Source of the DNA: Oscillatoriales cyanobacterium
GTDB taxonomy: Bacteria > Cyanobacteriota > Cyanobacteriia > Cyanobacteriales > Microcoleaceae
Reading direction: 5' to 3'
NCBI GenBank assembly: GCA_004292955.1
Contig: RDXX01000016.1
Coordinates: 1 to 64,000 of the forward strand
DNA: 64,000 nt
Shown piece after piece: positions 1 through 10,314 of this stretch. Both the position numbers and the translations under genes were made by a program. Numbering within the stretch: the stretch's first letter is position 1; every line of letters begins with the position of its first letter. A model generated the notes under the pieces. It searched no databases. It saw nothing but the letters and a program-made list of their open reading frames with translations, and had not been told where the DNA came from.

Positions 1-3
1 TAT

Positions 4-171
4 TTACATTGTTGGTTGGTGTTCGATATTGTTGGTTAACCCACCCCTACGATATTTGGGAAAATCAGGAAAATTGCTAAGATAATGCAGGTTGATATTT
101 TCTGTGGGGTGGGGGCGGGTTTATGTAAATTGTTGGTTGGCGTTAGATATTGTTGGTGAAAGGGCCCCTAC
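4..171. repeat. Duplicated intergenic repeat (TTGTTGGTTGG family)
   Basis: Two copies of a segment of about 30 bp, reading TGTTGGTTGGYGTTMGATAT then TGTTGG, lie at about 8-38 and 129-158. They are flanked by G/C-rich blocks of the GGGGTGGG/CCCACCCC type. A related palindrome with GGGGCGGGTT/AACCCGCCCC arms recurs at 43625-43680. This looks like a dispersed non-coding repeat downstream of the LpxB-like gene. No gene is supported in the first 176 bases. Confidence 0.6.
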
Positions 172-176
172 CACAA

Positions 177-1442
177 TTAACGATCGCAAAAATCGACTTC
201 TTCACAAACCAATTCAGCGATTTTCCGCGCCGCCCCAGACTCGCCGCGCACACTGCGGAGCCGATCGCCAATCCGTGCTAATTTATCAGGATGGCTCAAA
301 TAGTCGATCGCCAAATCAGCCACAACATCCGCTTCCAGCCGCCCGATCAACTCCGGCACAATCTCCTCGCCCGCCCAGATATTCGGCCAAGCATAAAGCT
401 TTCCCTTCCCCAATTGCAGAATCAGCCAATTAATCCCCGTCGCAAAAACAGAACCGACTAACGGCAAATTTGCCAACAATCCCGGCAAACCATCCCAAGC
501 TTTCATCGCATCCAACTGCTGCGTCGGAATCAACACAATCATCGGTACAGCTAACGAACCCAATTCCGCAGTATTCGCCCCCACAGTAGTCAAACACAGG
601 CTGCATTCTGATAGCAAATCGTAGGCAGGAGTTTGCGTCCAAAGTTCTATTTGTAAGCCATTTGCTGTCTGCAAAAACGGCGATTCTGTTAAATGAAGTT
701 CCGCGCTAGCGTTGGAAAATAAATGCAAGCAGGGATTTTGTTCAGCGTCGGCAAAACGTGCTAGAGTTTGCACATCTAAGCTCGGAGCAACCGGAATTAC
801 AAAGCGCGTTTCAGGGCGGACTCGATGGATCGATTGGGCGATCGCCAAACACAACGGTACACCTAAAGCTAATTTTGCCGCCTTAGAACCCGGTAACAAT
901 CCAATTAACTCTATTTCCCGTCGGGGTTGTACGCCGTCTTTTGTCTCCGATTTGCGATCGCCTACTTCCGCAATCAAATCTCCCACAACTGTAAATTTAT
1001 CAGCATATTTTTGCGGAACTTTAGCCAAAACTTCCGGTTTCATCGCCGCAAACCTATCAATCCAGCGATACCACCGCGCGTCCCATTCCGCATAGGTAAC
1101 AGTGCGATATTTTAGCCTTTTGCCAATAACAACCGTAAAAAATTGGTCGCCGCCTAAAAACAAAACAACTCCCGTTTCATACCAATCCCAATTTTGGGCA
1201 GTTTTGCCCGATAATAAAAATCGAAAAAAATGCTCCGGTGCTTGCACTCTATCCACTTCTGGGTAGCTCAATGCGATTTCTGCTTCTTTTCCCGTGGCGT
1301 GCGGACAGGGGGACAGCACCACGGAGATGCGCGCTTCTGTGCCCCTGTTTGCCAATTGCTGGCGCAATGCTTGCACGGCGGGACGCACCCAAGTTGCTAA
1401 TTCTCCGGGCCCGTTGGAAAGGATTAAAATATCGACTGTCAT
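177..1442 (-). CDS. Lipid-A-disaccharide synthase-related glycosyltransferase
   Basis: The 421-residue protein opens with the GT-B style start ILILSNGPGELATWV and has Gly-rich motifs such as LIGLLPGSKAAK (about residue 180) and TTVGANTAELGSLAVPM in the C-terminal half, where GT-B enzymes bind the sugar nucleotide. It matches the cyanobacterial family annotated as lipid-A-disaccharide synthase-related, distinct from canonical LpxB. It probably transfers a sugar to a lipid or other acceptor at the membrane; the substrate is unknown. It is divergent from the ankyrin gene with about 37 bp between the starts, so the two promoters must overlap or be very short. Confidence 0.8.
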   Translation of the reverse strand: MTVDILILSNGPGELATWVRPAVQALRQQLANRGTEARISVVLSPCPHATGKEAEIALSYPEVDRVQAPEHFFRFLLSGKTAQNWDWYETGVVLFLGGDQFFTVVIGKRLKYRTVTYAEWDARWYRWIDRFAAMKPEVLAKVPQKYADKFTVVGDLIAEVGDRKSETKDGVQPRREIELIGLLPGSKAAKLALGVPLCLAIAQSIHRVRPETRFVIPVAPSLDVQTLARFADAEQNPCLHLFSNASAELHLTESPFLQTANGLQIELWTQTPAYDLLSECSLCLTTVGANTAELGSLAVPMIVLIPTQQLDAMKAWDGLPGLLANLPLVGSVFATGINWLILQLGKGKLYAWPNIWAGEEIVPELIGRLEADVVADLAIDYLSHPDKLARIGDRLRSVRGESGAARKIAELVCEEVDFCDR

Positions 1443-1479
1443 AGCATTTAAGATTTAAAAGGATACAAGGGAGAATTCT

Positions 1480-1956
1480 ATGACAGATTTAATGGATGCC
1501 GTCAAGATGGGTGATGTGGCGGCTGTGGAATGTGCGATCGAACAACGTGCAGATATCAACGCCAAAGATGAGGAAGGCGCGACGGCTTTGACGGCTGCGG
1601 CTGAGGTTGGCAATGCTGATATTGTCAAAAAATTGCTCGCAGCAGGGGCGGATGCTAAGAGTCAGGATAATGACGGTTGGACGCCGTTAATGAGTGCTGC
1701 TGCTGCCGGACATACCGAGATTGTACAGCTTTTGCTGGATGCGGGGGCGGATGTGAATGCTAAAACTGCTTTTGGTTTGACGGCTTTGATGAGTGCAGCG
1801 GGTAGCGGGCGCGCTGATGTTGTGCAGGTTTTGATCGATCGAGGTTCCGATCTCAAAGCCAAGGATAATAATACTTGGACTGCGTTAATCTGGGCATCTT
1901 CGGAAAAGCACCAAGATGTGGTTGAGGTTTTGAAGCTGGCGCGCGATCGCCATTAA
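1480..1956 (+). CDS. Ankyrin-repeat protein
   Basis: The 158-residue protein consists almost entirely of ankyrin repeats. About four units carry the consensus GxTALxxAAxxGxxDIVxxLLxAGA, for example DGWTPLMSAAAAGHTEIVQL and FGLTALMSAAGSGRADVVQV. There is no signal peptide and no attached enzymatic domain, so it is most likely a cytosolic protein-binding scaffold; the partner cannot be told from sequence. The ATG follows a GGGAG-like ribosome-binding site at about 1469-1473. The gene ends before a small AAACCCGG-type palindrome at about 1967-1994. Confidence 0.85.
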   Translation: MTDLMDAVKMGDVAAVECAIEQRADINAKDEEGATALTAAAEVGNADIVKKLLAAGADAKSQDNDGWTPLMSAAAAGHTEIVQLLLDAGADVNAKTAFGLTALMSAAGSGRADVVQVLIDRGSDLKAKDNNTWTALIWASSEKHQDVVEVLKLARDRH

Positions 1957-1963
1957 CAACTTA

Positions 1964-1996
1964 GCAACCGGGTTTATCAAATAAACCCGGTTTCTG
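1964..1996. repeat. AAACCCGG palindrome, possible terminator
   Basis: The inverted repeat CCGGGTTTAT/ATAAACCCGG forms a hairpin 10 bp after the ankyrin stop. The same AAACCCGGTTTCT motif recurs at 28470-28636 and 44952-45018, so this belongs to a dispersed repeat family. It may also act as a transcription terminator. Confidence 0.5.
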
Positions 1997-2035
1997 GATG
2001 ATATAATTAATTAATAAATTTGCCATTTTTATATC

Positions 2036-2695
2036 ATGGTACTATTCGATCGAGAAATGCGTTTGCCAACCAGCGCCGAACTCCCTTCTTCGGATGATAC
2101 TCCCGTGGATAACGAAAATCAAAACTTTCTTCCCAACTTACTGTTATTCTTGCTCAAATTTCACTGGCGCGAGCGGAATGACTGGTTTTTTGCGGTGGAT
2201 ATGGGAGTTTATCACACGACGGGAGTAAGTCATCTAGTTCCAATCGTTCCTGACGGCTTTCTAAGTCTGGGTGTCGAAAGATTCAAAGGCGATACTTTGC
2301 GCCTCAGTTACGTCCTGTGGGAAGAAAATAATATTCCCCCGATATTTGCCTTAGAGATTGTTTCTCAAACTTACGGCGGTGAATACGATAAAAAGATTGA
2401 TATTTACGCGAAGTTGGGCGTGCTTTACTACGTAATTTACAATCCCTATTACTGGCGGCGAGACCAACATCAACCCTTTGAAGTTTATCATTTGGTAAAT
2501 GGCGAGTACGAACAGCAAATTGGTGAACCTTTTTGGATGCCGGAAGTGGGTTTAGGAATTGGTCGAGGTCGGTACAGCGATGGGGAACGACAGTTGGAGG
2601 TTTTGTACTGGTTTGACGAACGAGGTACTAGGTATTTGACGGCTGAAGAATTGGTGGCTCAATATCGCGATCGCTTTGGCGAGTTGCCGGAATAG
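2036..2695 (+). CDS. Uma2/DUF820 family putative endonuclease
   Basis: The 219-residue protein fits the Uma2 (DUF820) fold, a restriction-endonuclease-like family greatly expanded in cyanobacteria. Supporting segments are VPDGFLSLGVER (the PDxxL position), an FALEIVSQTYGGEYDKKIDIYAKLGV core with the E-x-K catalytic arrangement, and the YYVIYNPYYW beta strands that follow. Function is unknown for nearly all members, and several in this window suggest mobile or redundant genes. The start ATG at 2036 is preceded by an AT-rich leader without a clear Shine-Dalgarno. Three more Uma2 genes lie at 14167, 14811 and 30782. Confidence 0.8.
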   Translation: MVLFDREMRLPTSAELPSSDDTPVDNENQNFLPNLLLFLLKFHWRERNDWFFAVDMGVYHTTGVSHLVPIVPDGFLSLGVERFKGDTLRLSYVLWEENNIPPIFALEIVSQTYGGEYDKKIDIYAKLGVLYYVIYNPYYWRRDQHQPFEVYHLVNGEYEQQIGEPFWMPEVGLGIGRGRYSDGERQLEVLYWFDERGTRYLTAEELVAQYRDRFGELPE

Positions 2696-2776
2696 CAAAG
2701 CGCGATCGCCATTTTGTTTCAATGGGCGATTCCACCCATCAAATTCAACACCCACTCATTAATCGCTTCTGGATTT

Positions 2777-3820
2777 TTAGCCTAATAAAAAGTATGAAAA
2801 ACTATTTAATGATTCTGGCAATCGATTCAAGTTCAAATTGCCGCCACCTTTAATTACGGCGATCGTGTCCAATACTATCGCACCAGATGAGCTATCTGAG
2901 AATTTTGTTTGAATTTGTAAATCTAGATTATTGTTGATAGGAGACAGAATGTACCAATCTAAATATCCTCCCAGCCGGATACTGTCCTGACCTTGTGTAA
3001 AGTTCTGAATTGTAGCAAAACCAGGCCCATTGTAGAAAACCTCAATGTTGACCAATGCAGATCTAATACCCATTGGCGTAGTCGTACCCAATAGGAATTC
3101 ATCCTGACCTGTACCACCAATCAGAGTATCAAATTCATTGTCGCCCTTACTTTCATAAACCGTGAAGATCCCACTTGTGAGAACATTAGGGACACTTCTA
3201 CCTACTTCAACTCCAATGAGTCTGGTATTCCCCGCCCCGAAACCAGTAACAATATCATTACCAGAAGTTCCGACAAAAGTCGCAGTACGATTAGGATCAA
3301 ATTGTCCTAATTTCAGATAGTGTTCTCTGCCAGTTTTAAACACTCCTGAATTGACAAGTGACCTGATATCGCCAGTGAAATAATCCGGTTCAGAGAAAGA
3401 AGTCGCAAACAGACCATCTTTGATTCCGAATTTAATGAAATGCTGGTAACCATTTTTAAAGGTTCCATTTTGAATAAACGGTAACAAATCTCGATTATTT
3501 GCTACATAAAATGCTTCGTCGTAGTCAGGCGATACTCGCGTGCGACCTTCTTCGTAACCAAACTGGATAAAGTGGTCTAAACCAGAAGCAAAAGGCGCGT
3601 TTGGATTGCTTGAGTTGCGGATTGAGGGAACAATATCTGGATTTTGAGCTAGATAGGTTTGTTCGTCAAAGTAACGCGATACTGCGGTGAGGCCACCAGC
3701 TTGACCAAATTTTTCAAAGTGTTCTCTGCCAGATTTGATGATTCCTGCATCAAGTGCTGGTTTCAGCCACGGATACTGTGAAAGGTAGTATTGTTCGTCG
3801 AAGATGTCATAGTTTGTCAT
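2777..3820 (-). CDS. RTX-like protein with four N-terminal FEKFG repeats
   Basis: The 347-residue protein has four repeats of about 45 residues in its first 180 residues. Each runs from an F/YDExxYLxxNPDI block to HFxKFGxxEGR. A C-terminal half follows that begins FVGTSGNDIVTGFGAGN, an RTX/hemolysin-type calcium-binding nonapeptide-like segment, and continues with the LGG/IRLGG beta-rich pattern typical of cyanobacterial RTX ends. There is no Sec signal; RTX proteins usually leave by a type I secretion system using a C-terminal signal, so an exported cell-surface role is inferred. It is a tandem paralogue of the next gene. Neither function nor ligand is known. Confidence 0.7.
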   Translation of the reverse strand: MTNYDIFDEQYYLSQYPWLKPALDAGIIKSGREHFEKFGQAGGLTAVSRYFDEQTYLAQNPDIVPSIRNSSNPNAPFASGLDHFIQFGYEEGRTRVSPDYDEAFYVANNRDLLPFIQNGTFKNGYQHFIKFGIKDGLFATSFSEPDYFTGDIRSLVNSGVFKTGREHYLKLGQFDPNRTATFVGTSGNDIVTGFGAGNTRLIGVEVGRSVPNVLTSGIFTVYESKGDNEFDTLIGGTGQDEFLLGTTTPMGIRSALVNIEVFYNGPGFATIQNFTQGQDSIRLGGYLDWYILSPINNNLDLQIQTKFSDSSSGAIVLDTIAVIKGGGNLNLNRLPESLNSFSYFLLG

Positions 3821-3990
3821 GCCATTTACCTGATTTTTAGTCTACAGATTTGTTTGTTAAAATCAACCCACTATTACTAACTCTACTAGCTCATTATGTC
3901 AAGTTAAGTATTATCTAGCAGCATTTTTTTTGCTGGTAGACACAAAAGGGCGATCGCAAGAAAACTCAAAAGCCATCAATCATCAGTATC

Positions 3991-4045
3991 AACTAATGAC
4001 CAATGACTAATGACTAATGACTAATGATTAATGACCAATGACTAA
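3991..4045. repeat. Heptanucleotide STRR array (TGACTAA units)
   Basis: About seven degenerate copies of a 7-bp unit (AATGACT/AATGACC) lie between the two RTX-like genes and run into the 3' end of the downstream paralogue. Such short tandemly repeated repetitive (STRR) heptamers are well known in filamentous cyanobacteria. The unit is too short, and spacers are absent, for a CRISPR array. Confidence 0.8.
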
Positions 4046-5028
4046 CCGATCGCGAAAGTACCGTTACCATTAGATTGGATGAAACTCAAATTCAAGTTTG
4101 CACCTCCTTCAATCACGCCGAGTACATCTCCAAAACGCTGGATTGACAAATTGCCACCAACAGGAGTCAGGCTGTAACCGCTTAAAGAATTTCCTTGCAG
4201 TTGGATCAAATCATTTTCTATGTCGAAGTTGCGAATCGTAGCTTGACCGTTACCTGTATACAGCGCTGCGGCGGAGGGATTCCCGGCTGATGCAGGAACT
4301 CCGAGGACGAATGTATCAACTCCCGGGCTGCCAATTAGGACATCGAATTCATTAGTTCCAAAGCTTTCATACTGCCGGTTTCCGTTGCGATCGATACCTA
4401 CTTCTACTCCCACAAGTTCGGTATTCCCCACGCCAACGCCTGTGATAATGTCGTTGCTACGGCTGCCAACAAAAGTTGCGTCGCGGCTTGGCTCGTTTTT
4501 CCCGAAATTGAAGTAGTGTTCCCGACCAGTTTTCAAGTTTCCAGAGTTGACAAACGGCACGATATCGGGATTTTTCCTTAAGTATTCCGGTTCAAAAAAC
4601 GAAGTCCCAAAACGGCCTTCTTTGGCCCCGAATTGAATGAAATGCTGGTATCCTGATTTGAAAGGTGCATTAGCCCCGATAAACGATCGCAATTCTGAGT
4701 TATTTGCCAAATAAAAATCTTCGTTGTACTCAGGCGATACTTTAGTGCGGCGCTGTCCTTCATCGTAACCGAACTGAATAAAGTGATCGAGGCCGGTGGC
4801 AAAAGGCGCGTTTGGGTTGACAGTTTTGACAAAGGGTGCGAGATCTGGGTTGCCTGCAAGGTAAGTAGCTTCGTCAAAATAACGCGATACTTTAGTTAAG
4901 CCACCTGCTCTACCAAATTTTTCAAAGTGTTCTTTGCCAGATGCGATTACTCCGGCATCAATGGCCGGTTTGACCCAAGGATATTGGGCGAGGTAGTATT
5001 TTTCGTCGAAAATTGCGTAGTTAGCCAT
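4042..5028 (-). CDS. RTX-like protein with four N-terminal FEKFG repeats (paralogue)
   Basis: The 328-residue protein is colinear with the protein at 2777-3820. It has the same four repeats of about 45 residues (YYLAQYPWVKPAIDAG, YLAGNPDLAPF, FYLANNSELRSF, YLRKNPDIVPF), then FVGSRSNDIITGVGVGN and an RTX-type C-terminus with TIRNFDIENDLIQLQGN. The two genes are on the same strand and clearly arose by tandem duplication; the C-terminal regions have diverged more than the repeats. A role as an exported calcium-binding surface or matrix protein is inferred. The 3' end lies against an STRR array. Confidence 0.7.
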   Translation of the reverse strand: MANYAIFDEKYYLAQYPWVKPAIDAGVIASGKEHFEKFGRAGGLTKVSRYFDEATYLAGNPDLAPFVKTVNPNAPFATGLDHFIQFGYDEGQRRTKVSPEYNEDFYLANNSELRSFIGANAPFKSGYQHFIQFGAKEGRFGTSFFEPEYLRKNPDIVPFVNSGNLKTGREHYFNFGKNEPSRDATFVGSRSNDIITGVGVGNTELVGVEVGIDRNGNRQYESFGTNEFDVLIGSPGVDTFVLGVPASAGNPSAAALYTGNGQATIRNFDIENDLIQLQGNSLSGYSLTPVGGNLSIQRFGDVLGVIEGGANLNLSFIQSNGNGTFAIG

Positions 5029-5668
5029 GTTTTATACCTATGGTTTTGATGAGCTTGATTGTGAATACCAATTAGCTTTTCATTGACTCGATCGCGGATC
5101 GGGAACTTACAGCAGATTCCAGGTTTATGAAGTACGCCTCGGATCGAGAAATTCCGGTAGGGACACGGCATTGCCTTGTCCCTACTGCACTTCATAAACC
5201 TGGCATATACTGTATAGAATTCAGAAGTTATAAAATGGTTTTAAGTTCCTAGGCAAATATTGAGTTTTGTGACATACAAATTACTAGAATTTTTTATTCT
5301 ATCTTCATAGATTATGCCTTTTCCCCCTCAATTAACTGCTCTATCGCAAGTATGATCTGTTATACAAAAGTTCGAGCTTGTTTCGGGATTTTTTTTCTCA
5401 AAGGTTTGTTGATTTTTGGGGATTTTTTTATGATAGCTTGCTTTAAACATATTTTATAAGATATGTCAAGTAAATTTTTGTAAAGATAATTTGGAGCATT
5501 TGCTCAAGGAATTTGTAAAATAATGTAACTAAAAATTGCAATAAATTTGTCGAATTGTGTAATTAGCAGGATCGAATCGCCTAATGGCAAGCGTTTTCTG
5601 GTAAAAATGCTTAGGGGACAAAAAAATTCCCGATTGCCGAAAACAGCATCTTAAAGGAGCCTAACCGG
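5029..5668. other. Intergenic region upstream of chlH with nested hairpin
   Basis: The 640 bp separate the divergent RTX-like gene and chlH. The first third holds a nested inverted repeat (5119-5203). The remaining 440 bp are AT-rich with no ORF, and presumably carry the chlH promoter and a long leader. I could not fix -35/-10 boxes. The only firm signal is a ribosome-binding site AAAGGAG at 5653-5659, 9 bases before the chlH ATG. Confidence 0.5.
5119..5203. repeat. Nested inverted repeat (MITE-like)
   Basis: Outer arms CCAGGTTTATGAAGT (5119-5133) and ACTTCATAAACCTGG (5189-5203) are perfect 15-bp complements. An inner palindrome, GTAGGGACA (5157-5165) with TGTCCCTAC (5177-5185), belongs to a family seen again at 30732-30760 and, degenerate, near 27520. 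The nesting suggests one small repeat element inserted into another. Confidence 0.75.
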
Positions 5669-8600
5669 ATGTTCACTCACGTCAAGCCCACCATTCGCCA
5701 CGTCGTGCCGGAAAACTTGCAGGGGCGATCGCTCATGAAGGTGGTCTATGTCGTACTAGAACCGCAGTATCAAAGCGCCCTCTCCGCAGCGGTTCGAGCG
5801 ATAAATAACAAAAATCCGAATCTGGCAATAGAAATCAGCGGCTATCTGATCGAAGAACTCCGCAGCCCGGAAAATTACGAGGCCTTCAAGCGGGATGTGG
5901 CTGATGCCAATGTATTTATTGCTTCTCTAATTTTTATCGAAGATTTGGCCGAAAAAGTGGTAGCGGCTGTGGAACCGCTGCGCGACAGCTTGGATGTCGC
6001 CGTCGTCTTCCCGTCGATGCCTGGGGTGATGCGACTCAATAAAATGGGCAGTTTCTCGATGGCGCAGTTGGGACAAAGCAAAAGCGCGATCGGCGAATTC
6101 ATGAAAAAACGGAAGGAAAAATCCGGTAGTTCCTTCCAAGACGGAATGCTGAAACTGCTGCAAACTTTGCCGAAAGTGCTGAAATATTTGCCGATCGACA
6201 AAGCTCAAGATGCCCGCAACTTCATGCTAAGTTTCCAGTATTGGCTGGGCGGTTCCCAAGAAAACTTGGAAAACTTCTTGCTGATGCTGTCACATAAATA
6301 TGTATTCAAAGGCCAGGAACAGTTAACTTTTCAAGAACCTGTTGTCTACCCCGACATGGGGATTTGGCATCCTTTAGCACCGTCCATGTTTGAGGATGTC
6401 AAAGGATATCTGAACTGGTATAATGCCCGCAAAGATATTTCCGCAGACCTCAAAGATCCCCTCGCACTTTGCATTGGTTTAGTGTTGCAGCGCACTCACT
6501 TAGTTACTGGAGATGACGCGCACTACGTAGCAATTGTGCAGGAATTGGAGGCAATGGGGGCGCGGGTGTTACCGATTTTTGCAGGCGGTTTGGACTTCTC
6601 GAAACCGGTTGAAAGCTTTTTCTTGGAAGTTGGGCCCAAAGGTGTGGCACCGCTGCCGATCGTAGATGCGGTAGTTTCTCTGACTGGTTTTGCGTTGGTT
6701 GGCGGCCCGGCGAAACAAGATCACCCAAAGGCGATCGAGACTTTGAAAAAGCTCAACTGCCCTTATATGGTGGCTTTGCCGCTGGTTTTCCAAACGACGG
6801 AAGAGTGGGAAAATAGCGATTTGGGCTTGCACCCGATTCAAGTTGCTTTGCAAGTGGCGATTCCTGAGTTGGATGGTGCGATCGAACCAATTATTTTGTC
6901 GGGTAGAGATGGCGCAACTGGAAAGGCGATCGCCCTGCAAGATAGAATCGAGGCGATTTCCCAGCGCGCCATGAAATGGGCAATGCTGCGGCGCAAACCA
7001 AAATTAGACAAGAAAGTTGCGATCACAGTCTTCAGCTTTCCGCCCGACAAAGGCAACGTCGGCACAGCCGCTTACTTGGACGTTTTCGGCTCAATTTACG
7101 AAGTATTGAAAGCCCTAAAAGGTAACGGTTACGACTTGCCAGAACTGCCGGATTCCGCCGAAAAACTGATGCAAGAAGTCATCCACGATGCAACAGCCCA
7201 ATACCAAAGCCCGGAATTGAATATTGCTTACCGGATGTCGGTAGCTGAATACGAAGAATTCACTCCTTACTCGGAACGTTTGCAAGAAAATTGGGGCCCG
7301 CCTCCTGGGCATTTGAACAGCGACGGACAAAATTTGCTGATTTTCGGCAAACATTTCGGCAACGTATTTATCGGAGTGCAACCTACCTTTGGATATGAAG
7401 GCGATCCGATGCGGTTGTTATTCTCTCGTTCTGCTAGTCCGCACCACGGTTTTGCTGCTTACTACACTTATTTAGAGCGCATTTGGGGTGCGGATGCGGT
7501 GCTGCACTTCGGCACTCACGGTTCCCTAGAATTCATGCCTGGTAAGCAGATGGGAATGTCTATCGATTGTTATCCCGACAGTTTGATCGGCAAAATTCCT
7601 AACCTTTATTATTACGCCGCGAACAATCCCAGCGAGGCAACAATTGCTAAGCGTCGCAGTTATGCTGAAACCATCAGCTATCTGACTCCTCCGGCTGAAA
7701 ATGCTGGTTTGTACAAAGGTTTGCAGGAACTCAGCGAGTTGATTGCTTCCTATCAAACTTTGAAGGATACGGGCCGGGGTGTGCCGATTGTGGATGCGAT
7801 CGTCGAAAAATGCCGTTTGGTCAATTTGGACAAGGATATCGCCTTACCTCCGGAACAGGAAAGAGGCGTTGCTGCGGGCATGACTGCGGAGGATCGGGAC
7901 AATTTAGTTGGCTTGGTTTACCGCAAGTTGATGGAGATTGAGTCGCGGTTGTTACCTTGTGGTTTGCACGTTGTTGGGAAGCCACCGACTGCGGAAGAGG
8001 CGATCGCAACACTCGTCAACATTGCCAATTTAGACCGGGAAGAAGACGGATTAGTCAGTTTGTCGCGGATTATTGCTCTAAGTTGCGATCGGAATATTGA
8101 CGATATCTACACCAACAACGACAAAGGCATTTTAACCGATGTCGAATTGCTGCAAAACATCACCTTAGCTTGCCGCGATGCCGTCACCGCTTTAGTGAAG
8201 GAACAAACCGATGCTGAGGGTCGAGTTTCCCTAGTTTCCAAGTTGAATTTCTTCAACATGGGCAAGAAAACACCTTGGATTGAATCCTTACACGCAGCGG
8301 GTTACAAAAAAGTCGATGTAGACCTGATTAAACCGCTGTTTGAGTATCTGGAATTCTGCTTGCAGCAAGTTTGCGCCGACAACGAATTAGGTGCACTATT
8401 GCGCGCGCTAGAGGGCGAATACATTATCCCCGGCCCAGGCGGCGATCCGATTCGCAACCCGGATGTTTTGCCGACTGGCAAGAATATGCACGCTTTGGAC
8501 CCGCAGTCAATCCCCACCACAGGGGCGATTAAGTCTGCTAAGGTTGTAGTCGATCGGCTATTAGAAAGACAGCGCACTGATAACGACGGCAACTATCCCG

Positions 8601-9664
8601 AAACCATCGCCGTTGTGCTCTGGGGAACCGACAACATCAAGACTTACGGCGAATCCCTCGCCCAAGTAATGTGGATGGTGGGAGTGAAGCCAGTACCCGA
8701 CGCTTTAGGCCGGGTAAACAAACTGGAATTGCTGTCTTTAGAAGAGTTGGGACGGCCTCGAATCGACGTAGTAATTAACTGTTCCGGCGTATTCCGCGAC
8801 TTGTTCATCAACCAAATGAATTTGTTAGATAAAGCCGTGAAAATGGCAGCAGAAGCCGACGAACCCTTAGAAATGAACTTCGTCCGCAAACACGCATTGA
8901 AGCAAGCGGAAGAAATGGGAATCAACCTGCGCCAAGCAGCCACCCGCGTCTTTTCCAATGCTTCCGGTTCCTATTCATCTAACGTCAACTTAGCGGTAGA
9001 AAACAGCACTTGGGAAACCGAAGCCGAGTTGCAGGAAATGTACTTAACCCGCAAATCCTTCGCCTTTTCTTCCGACAATCCCGGAACAATGGAACAAGAC
9101 AGGCAGATTTTTGAATCATCCTTAAAAACTGCGGAAGTCACCTTCCAAAACTTAGATTCTGCGGAAATTTCGCTAACCGACGTGTCGCACTATTTCGACT
9201 CCGATCCGACTAAATTGATCGGCAGTTTGCGCGCCGATGGCAAGAAACCAACATCCTTCGTTGCTGATACAACAACAGCCAACGCGCAGGTACGGACGCT
9301 ATCAGAAACCGTGCGTTTAGATTCGCGAACTAAGCTGTTGAATCCGAAGTGGTACGAGGGGATGTTATCCCACGGTTATGAAGGCGTGCGGGAGATTTCT
9401 AAGCGTCTGGTGAATACGACTGGATGGAGTGCGACTGCGGGCGCGGTGGATAATTGGGTGTATGAGGATGTGAACGGTACGTTTATCCAAGATGAGGAGA
9501 TGCAGAAGCGTTTGCTGAATCTGAATCCTCACTCATTCCGCAAGATTGTCAGCACTTTGCTTGAGGTGAATGGCCGGGGTTATTGGGAGACTTCGGAGAG
9601 TAATTTGGACAGGTTGCGTGAGTTGTATCAGGAGGTGGAAGATCGAATTGAGGGGGTAGAATAG
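5669..9664 (+). CDS. chlH: Magnesium chelatase subunit H
   Basis: The 1331-residue protein is the large porphyrin-binding subunit of Mg-protoporphyrin IX chelatase, first committed step of chlorophyll synthesis, acting with ChlI, ChlD and Gun4 at the membrane-stroma interface. The length is typical of cyanobacterial ChlH (about 1330). The N-terminus ([19 protein letters not shown]) and conserved stretches such as [20 protein letters not shown] (about residue 612) and [22 protein letters not shown] (split here only for length, about residues 918-940) are diagnostic of the CobN/ChlH family. AAAGGAG lies 9 bases upstream of the ATG. No chlI or chlD gene is adjacent; the gene stands alone. Confidence 0.97.
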   Translation: MFTHVKPTIRHVVPENLQGRSLMKVVYVVLEPQYQSALSAAVRAINNKNPNLAIEISGYLIEELRSPENYEAFKRDVADANVFIASLIFIEDLAEKVVAAVEPLRDSLDVAVVFPSMPGVMRLNKMGSFSMAQLGQSKSAIGEFMKKRKEKSGSSFQDGMLKLLQTLPKVLKYLPIDKAQDARNFMLSFQYWLGGSQENLENFLLMLSHKYVFKGQEQLTFQEPVVYPDMGIWHPLAPSMFEDVKGYLNWYNARKDISADLKDPLALCIGLVLQRTHLVTGDDAHYVAIVQELEAMGARVLPIFAGGLDFSKPVESFFLEVGPKGVAPLPIVDAVVSLTGFALVGGPAKQDHPKAIETLKKLNCPYMVALPLVFQTTEEWENSDLGLHPIQVALQVAIPELDGAIEPIILSGRDGATGKAIALQDRIEAISQRAMKWAMLRRKPKLDKKVAITVFSFPPDKGNVGTAAYLDVFGSIYEVLKALKGNGYDLPELPDSAEKLMQEVIHDATAQYQSPELNIAYRMSVAEYEEFTPYSERLQENWGPPPGHLNSDGQNLLIFGKHFGNVFIGVQPTFGYEGDPMRLLFSRSASPHHGFAAYYTYLERIWGADAVLHFGTHGSLEFMPGKQMGMSIDCYPDSLIGKIPNLYYYAANNPSEATIAKRRSYAETISYLTPPAENAGLYKGLQELSELIASYQTLKDTGRGVPIVDAIVEKCRLVNLDKDIALPPEQERGVAAGMTAEDRDNLVGLVYRKLMEIESRLLPCGLHVVGKPPTAEEAIATLVNIANLDREEDGLVSLSRIIALSCDRNIDDIYTNNDKGILTDVELLQNITLACRDAVTALVKEQTDAEGRVSLVSKLNFFNMGKKTPWIESLHAAGYKKVDVDLIKPLFEYLEFCLQQVCADNELGALLRALEGEYIIPGPGGDPIRNPDVLPTGKNMHALDPQSIPTTGAIKSAKVVVDRLLERQRTDNDGNYPETIAVVLWGTDNIKTYGESLAQVMWMVGVKPVPDALGRVNKLELLSLEELGRPRIDVVINCSGVFRDLFINQMNLLDKAVKMAAEADEPLEMNFVRKHALKQAEEMGINLRQAATRVFSNASGSYSSNVNLAVENSTWETEAELQEMYLTRKSFAFSSDNPGTMEQDRQIFESSLKTAEVTFQNLDSAEISLTDVSHYFDSDPTKLIGSLRADGKKPTSFVADTTTANAQVRTLSETVRLDSRTKLLNPKWYEGMLSHGYEGVREISKRLVNTTGWSATAGAVDNWVYEDVNGTFIQDEEMQKRLLNLNPHSFRKIVSTLLEVNGRGYWETSESNLDRLRELYQEVEDRIEGVE

Positions 9665-9673
9665 GATAGTTTG

Positions 9674-9695
9674 GGGCAGGCCCAAAAGCCTGCCC
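9674..9695 (+). terminator. Hairpin after chlH
   Basis: GGGCAGGC (9674-9681) and GCCTGCCC (9688-9695) pair perfectly with a 6-base loop, 9 bp after the chlH stop, and are followed by a T-rich stretch (ACATTTTAGTTTTATTT). This is consistent with an intrinsic terminator, although similar GGGCAGGC palindromes are also dispersed repeats in these genomes. Confidence 0.55.
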
Positions 9696-9735
9696 TACAT
9701 TTTAGTTTTATTTGAGGTATACAAAATGACTGTCA

Positions 9736-10314
9736 TCAGTCATCGAATGACTTGAATATTGTACTTTTTAACCATTTGGGCATAGACCATTCATCTTGCC
9801 AAAGTATGTTATGTTTTTTGCTGTAATAGGTCAATCCTAGTTTAGACCAATACTTTCTCATAATGAGTTGGCCTTTAGTTTTAGAGTATTTACCTTCTAA
9901 ATCATTCATAGGTATAGGATGACAACTTACAACTTCTCCTCTAGCGAATAGTTCTAAGAACAACGCTAATGCTTGAAGAGCATATCCATGTCCTCTAAAC
10001 TGAGGTTCAATAAAAATATGATCTATATAGAAGAGATATCTGCTACCAGAAATTTTTTGATAATTCGTTTTATTATCTAATAAAAAATTAGCCATATGAA
10101 ATAAATCCGAATCAAGGTTATCTGCAAAACTCACTAATGTTCTGGGCGAATAAGCTAAATCAAATCTGTGTGCTAGTATATAGCCTAATTCTATATCTTT
10201 TTCTTCGTCAGTGTCTTCATCATAAAAATCTGTTTTAATAGGTGTATTGAAAGGTGTTATTAATAAGTCATGCTTATTAACAATATAAGCAGTTGGTTCA
10301 AGTTGAAAATACAT
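9736..10314 (-). CDS. GNAT-family N-acetyltransferase
   Basis: The 192-residue protein has the acetyl-CoA binding motif A of GNAT enzymes: the strand YIDHIFIEPQF followed by the RGHGYALQALALF turn and helix (about residues 97-120), which matches the R/Q-x-x-G-x-G/A signature. The substrate is unknown. The gene is convergent with chlH and markedly more AT-rich than it, and it opens the accessory stretch that runs to about 15.7 kb. It may be horizontally acquired; orphan GNATs near toxin-antitoxin genes are sometimes toxins, but no paired antitoxin gene is seen here. Confidence 0.7.
   Translation of the reverse strand: MYFQLEPTAYIVNKHDLLITPFNTPIKTDFYDEDTDEEKDIELGYILAHRFDLAYSPRTLVSFADNLDSDLFHMANFLLDNKTNYQKISGSRYLFYIDHIFIEPQFRGHGYALQALALFLELFARGEVVSCHPIPMNDLEGKYSKTKGQLIMRKYWSKLGLTYYSKKHNILWQDEWSMPKWLKSTIFKSFDD

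Noticed and set aside
92-433. 113-codon open frame on the plus strand at the window start
   Set aside because: It lies over repeats and opposite the LpxB-related gene with no family features.
3991-4045. Possible CRISPR-like array (also 46930, 50424, 50911)
   Set aside because: The 7-bp units are contiguous with no spacers; they match STRR heptamer arrays.
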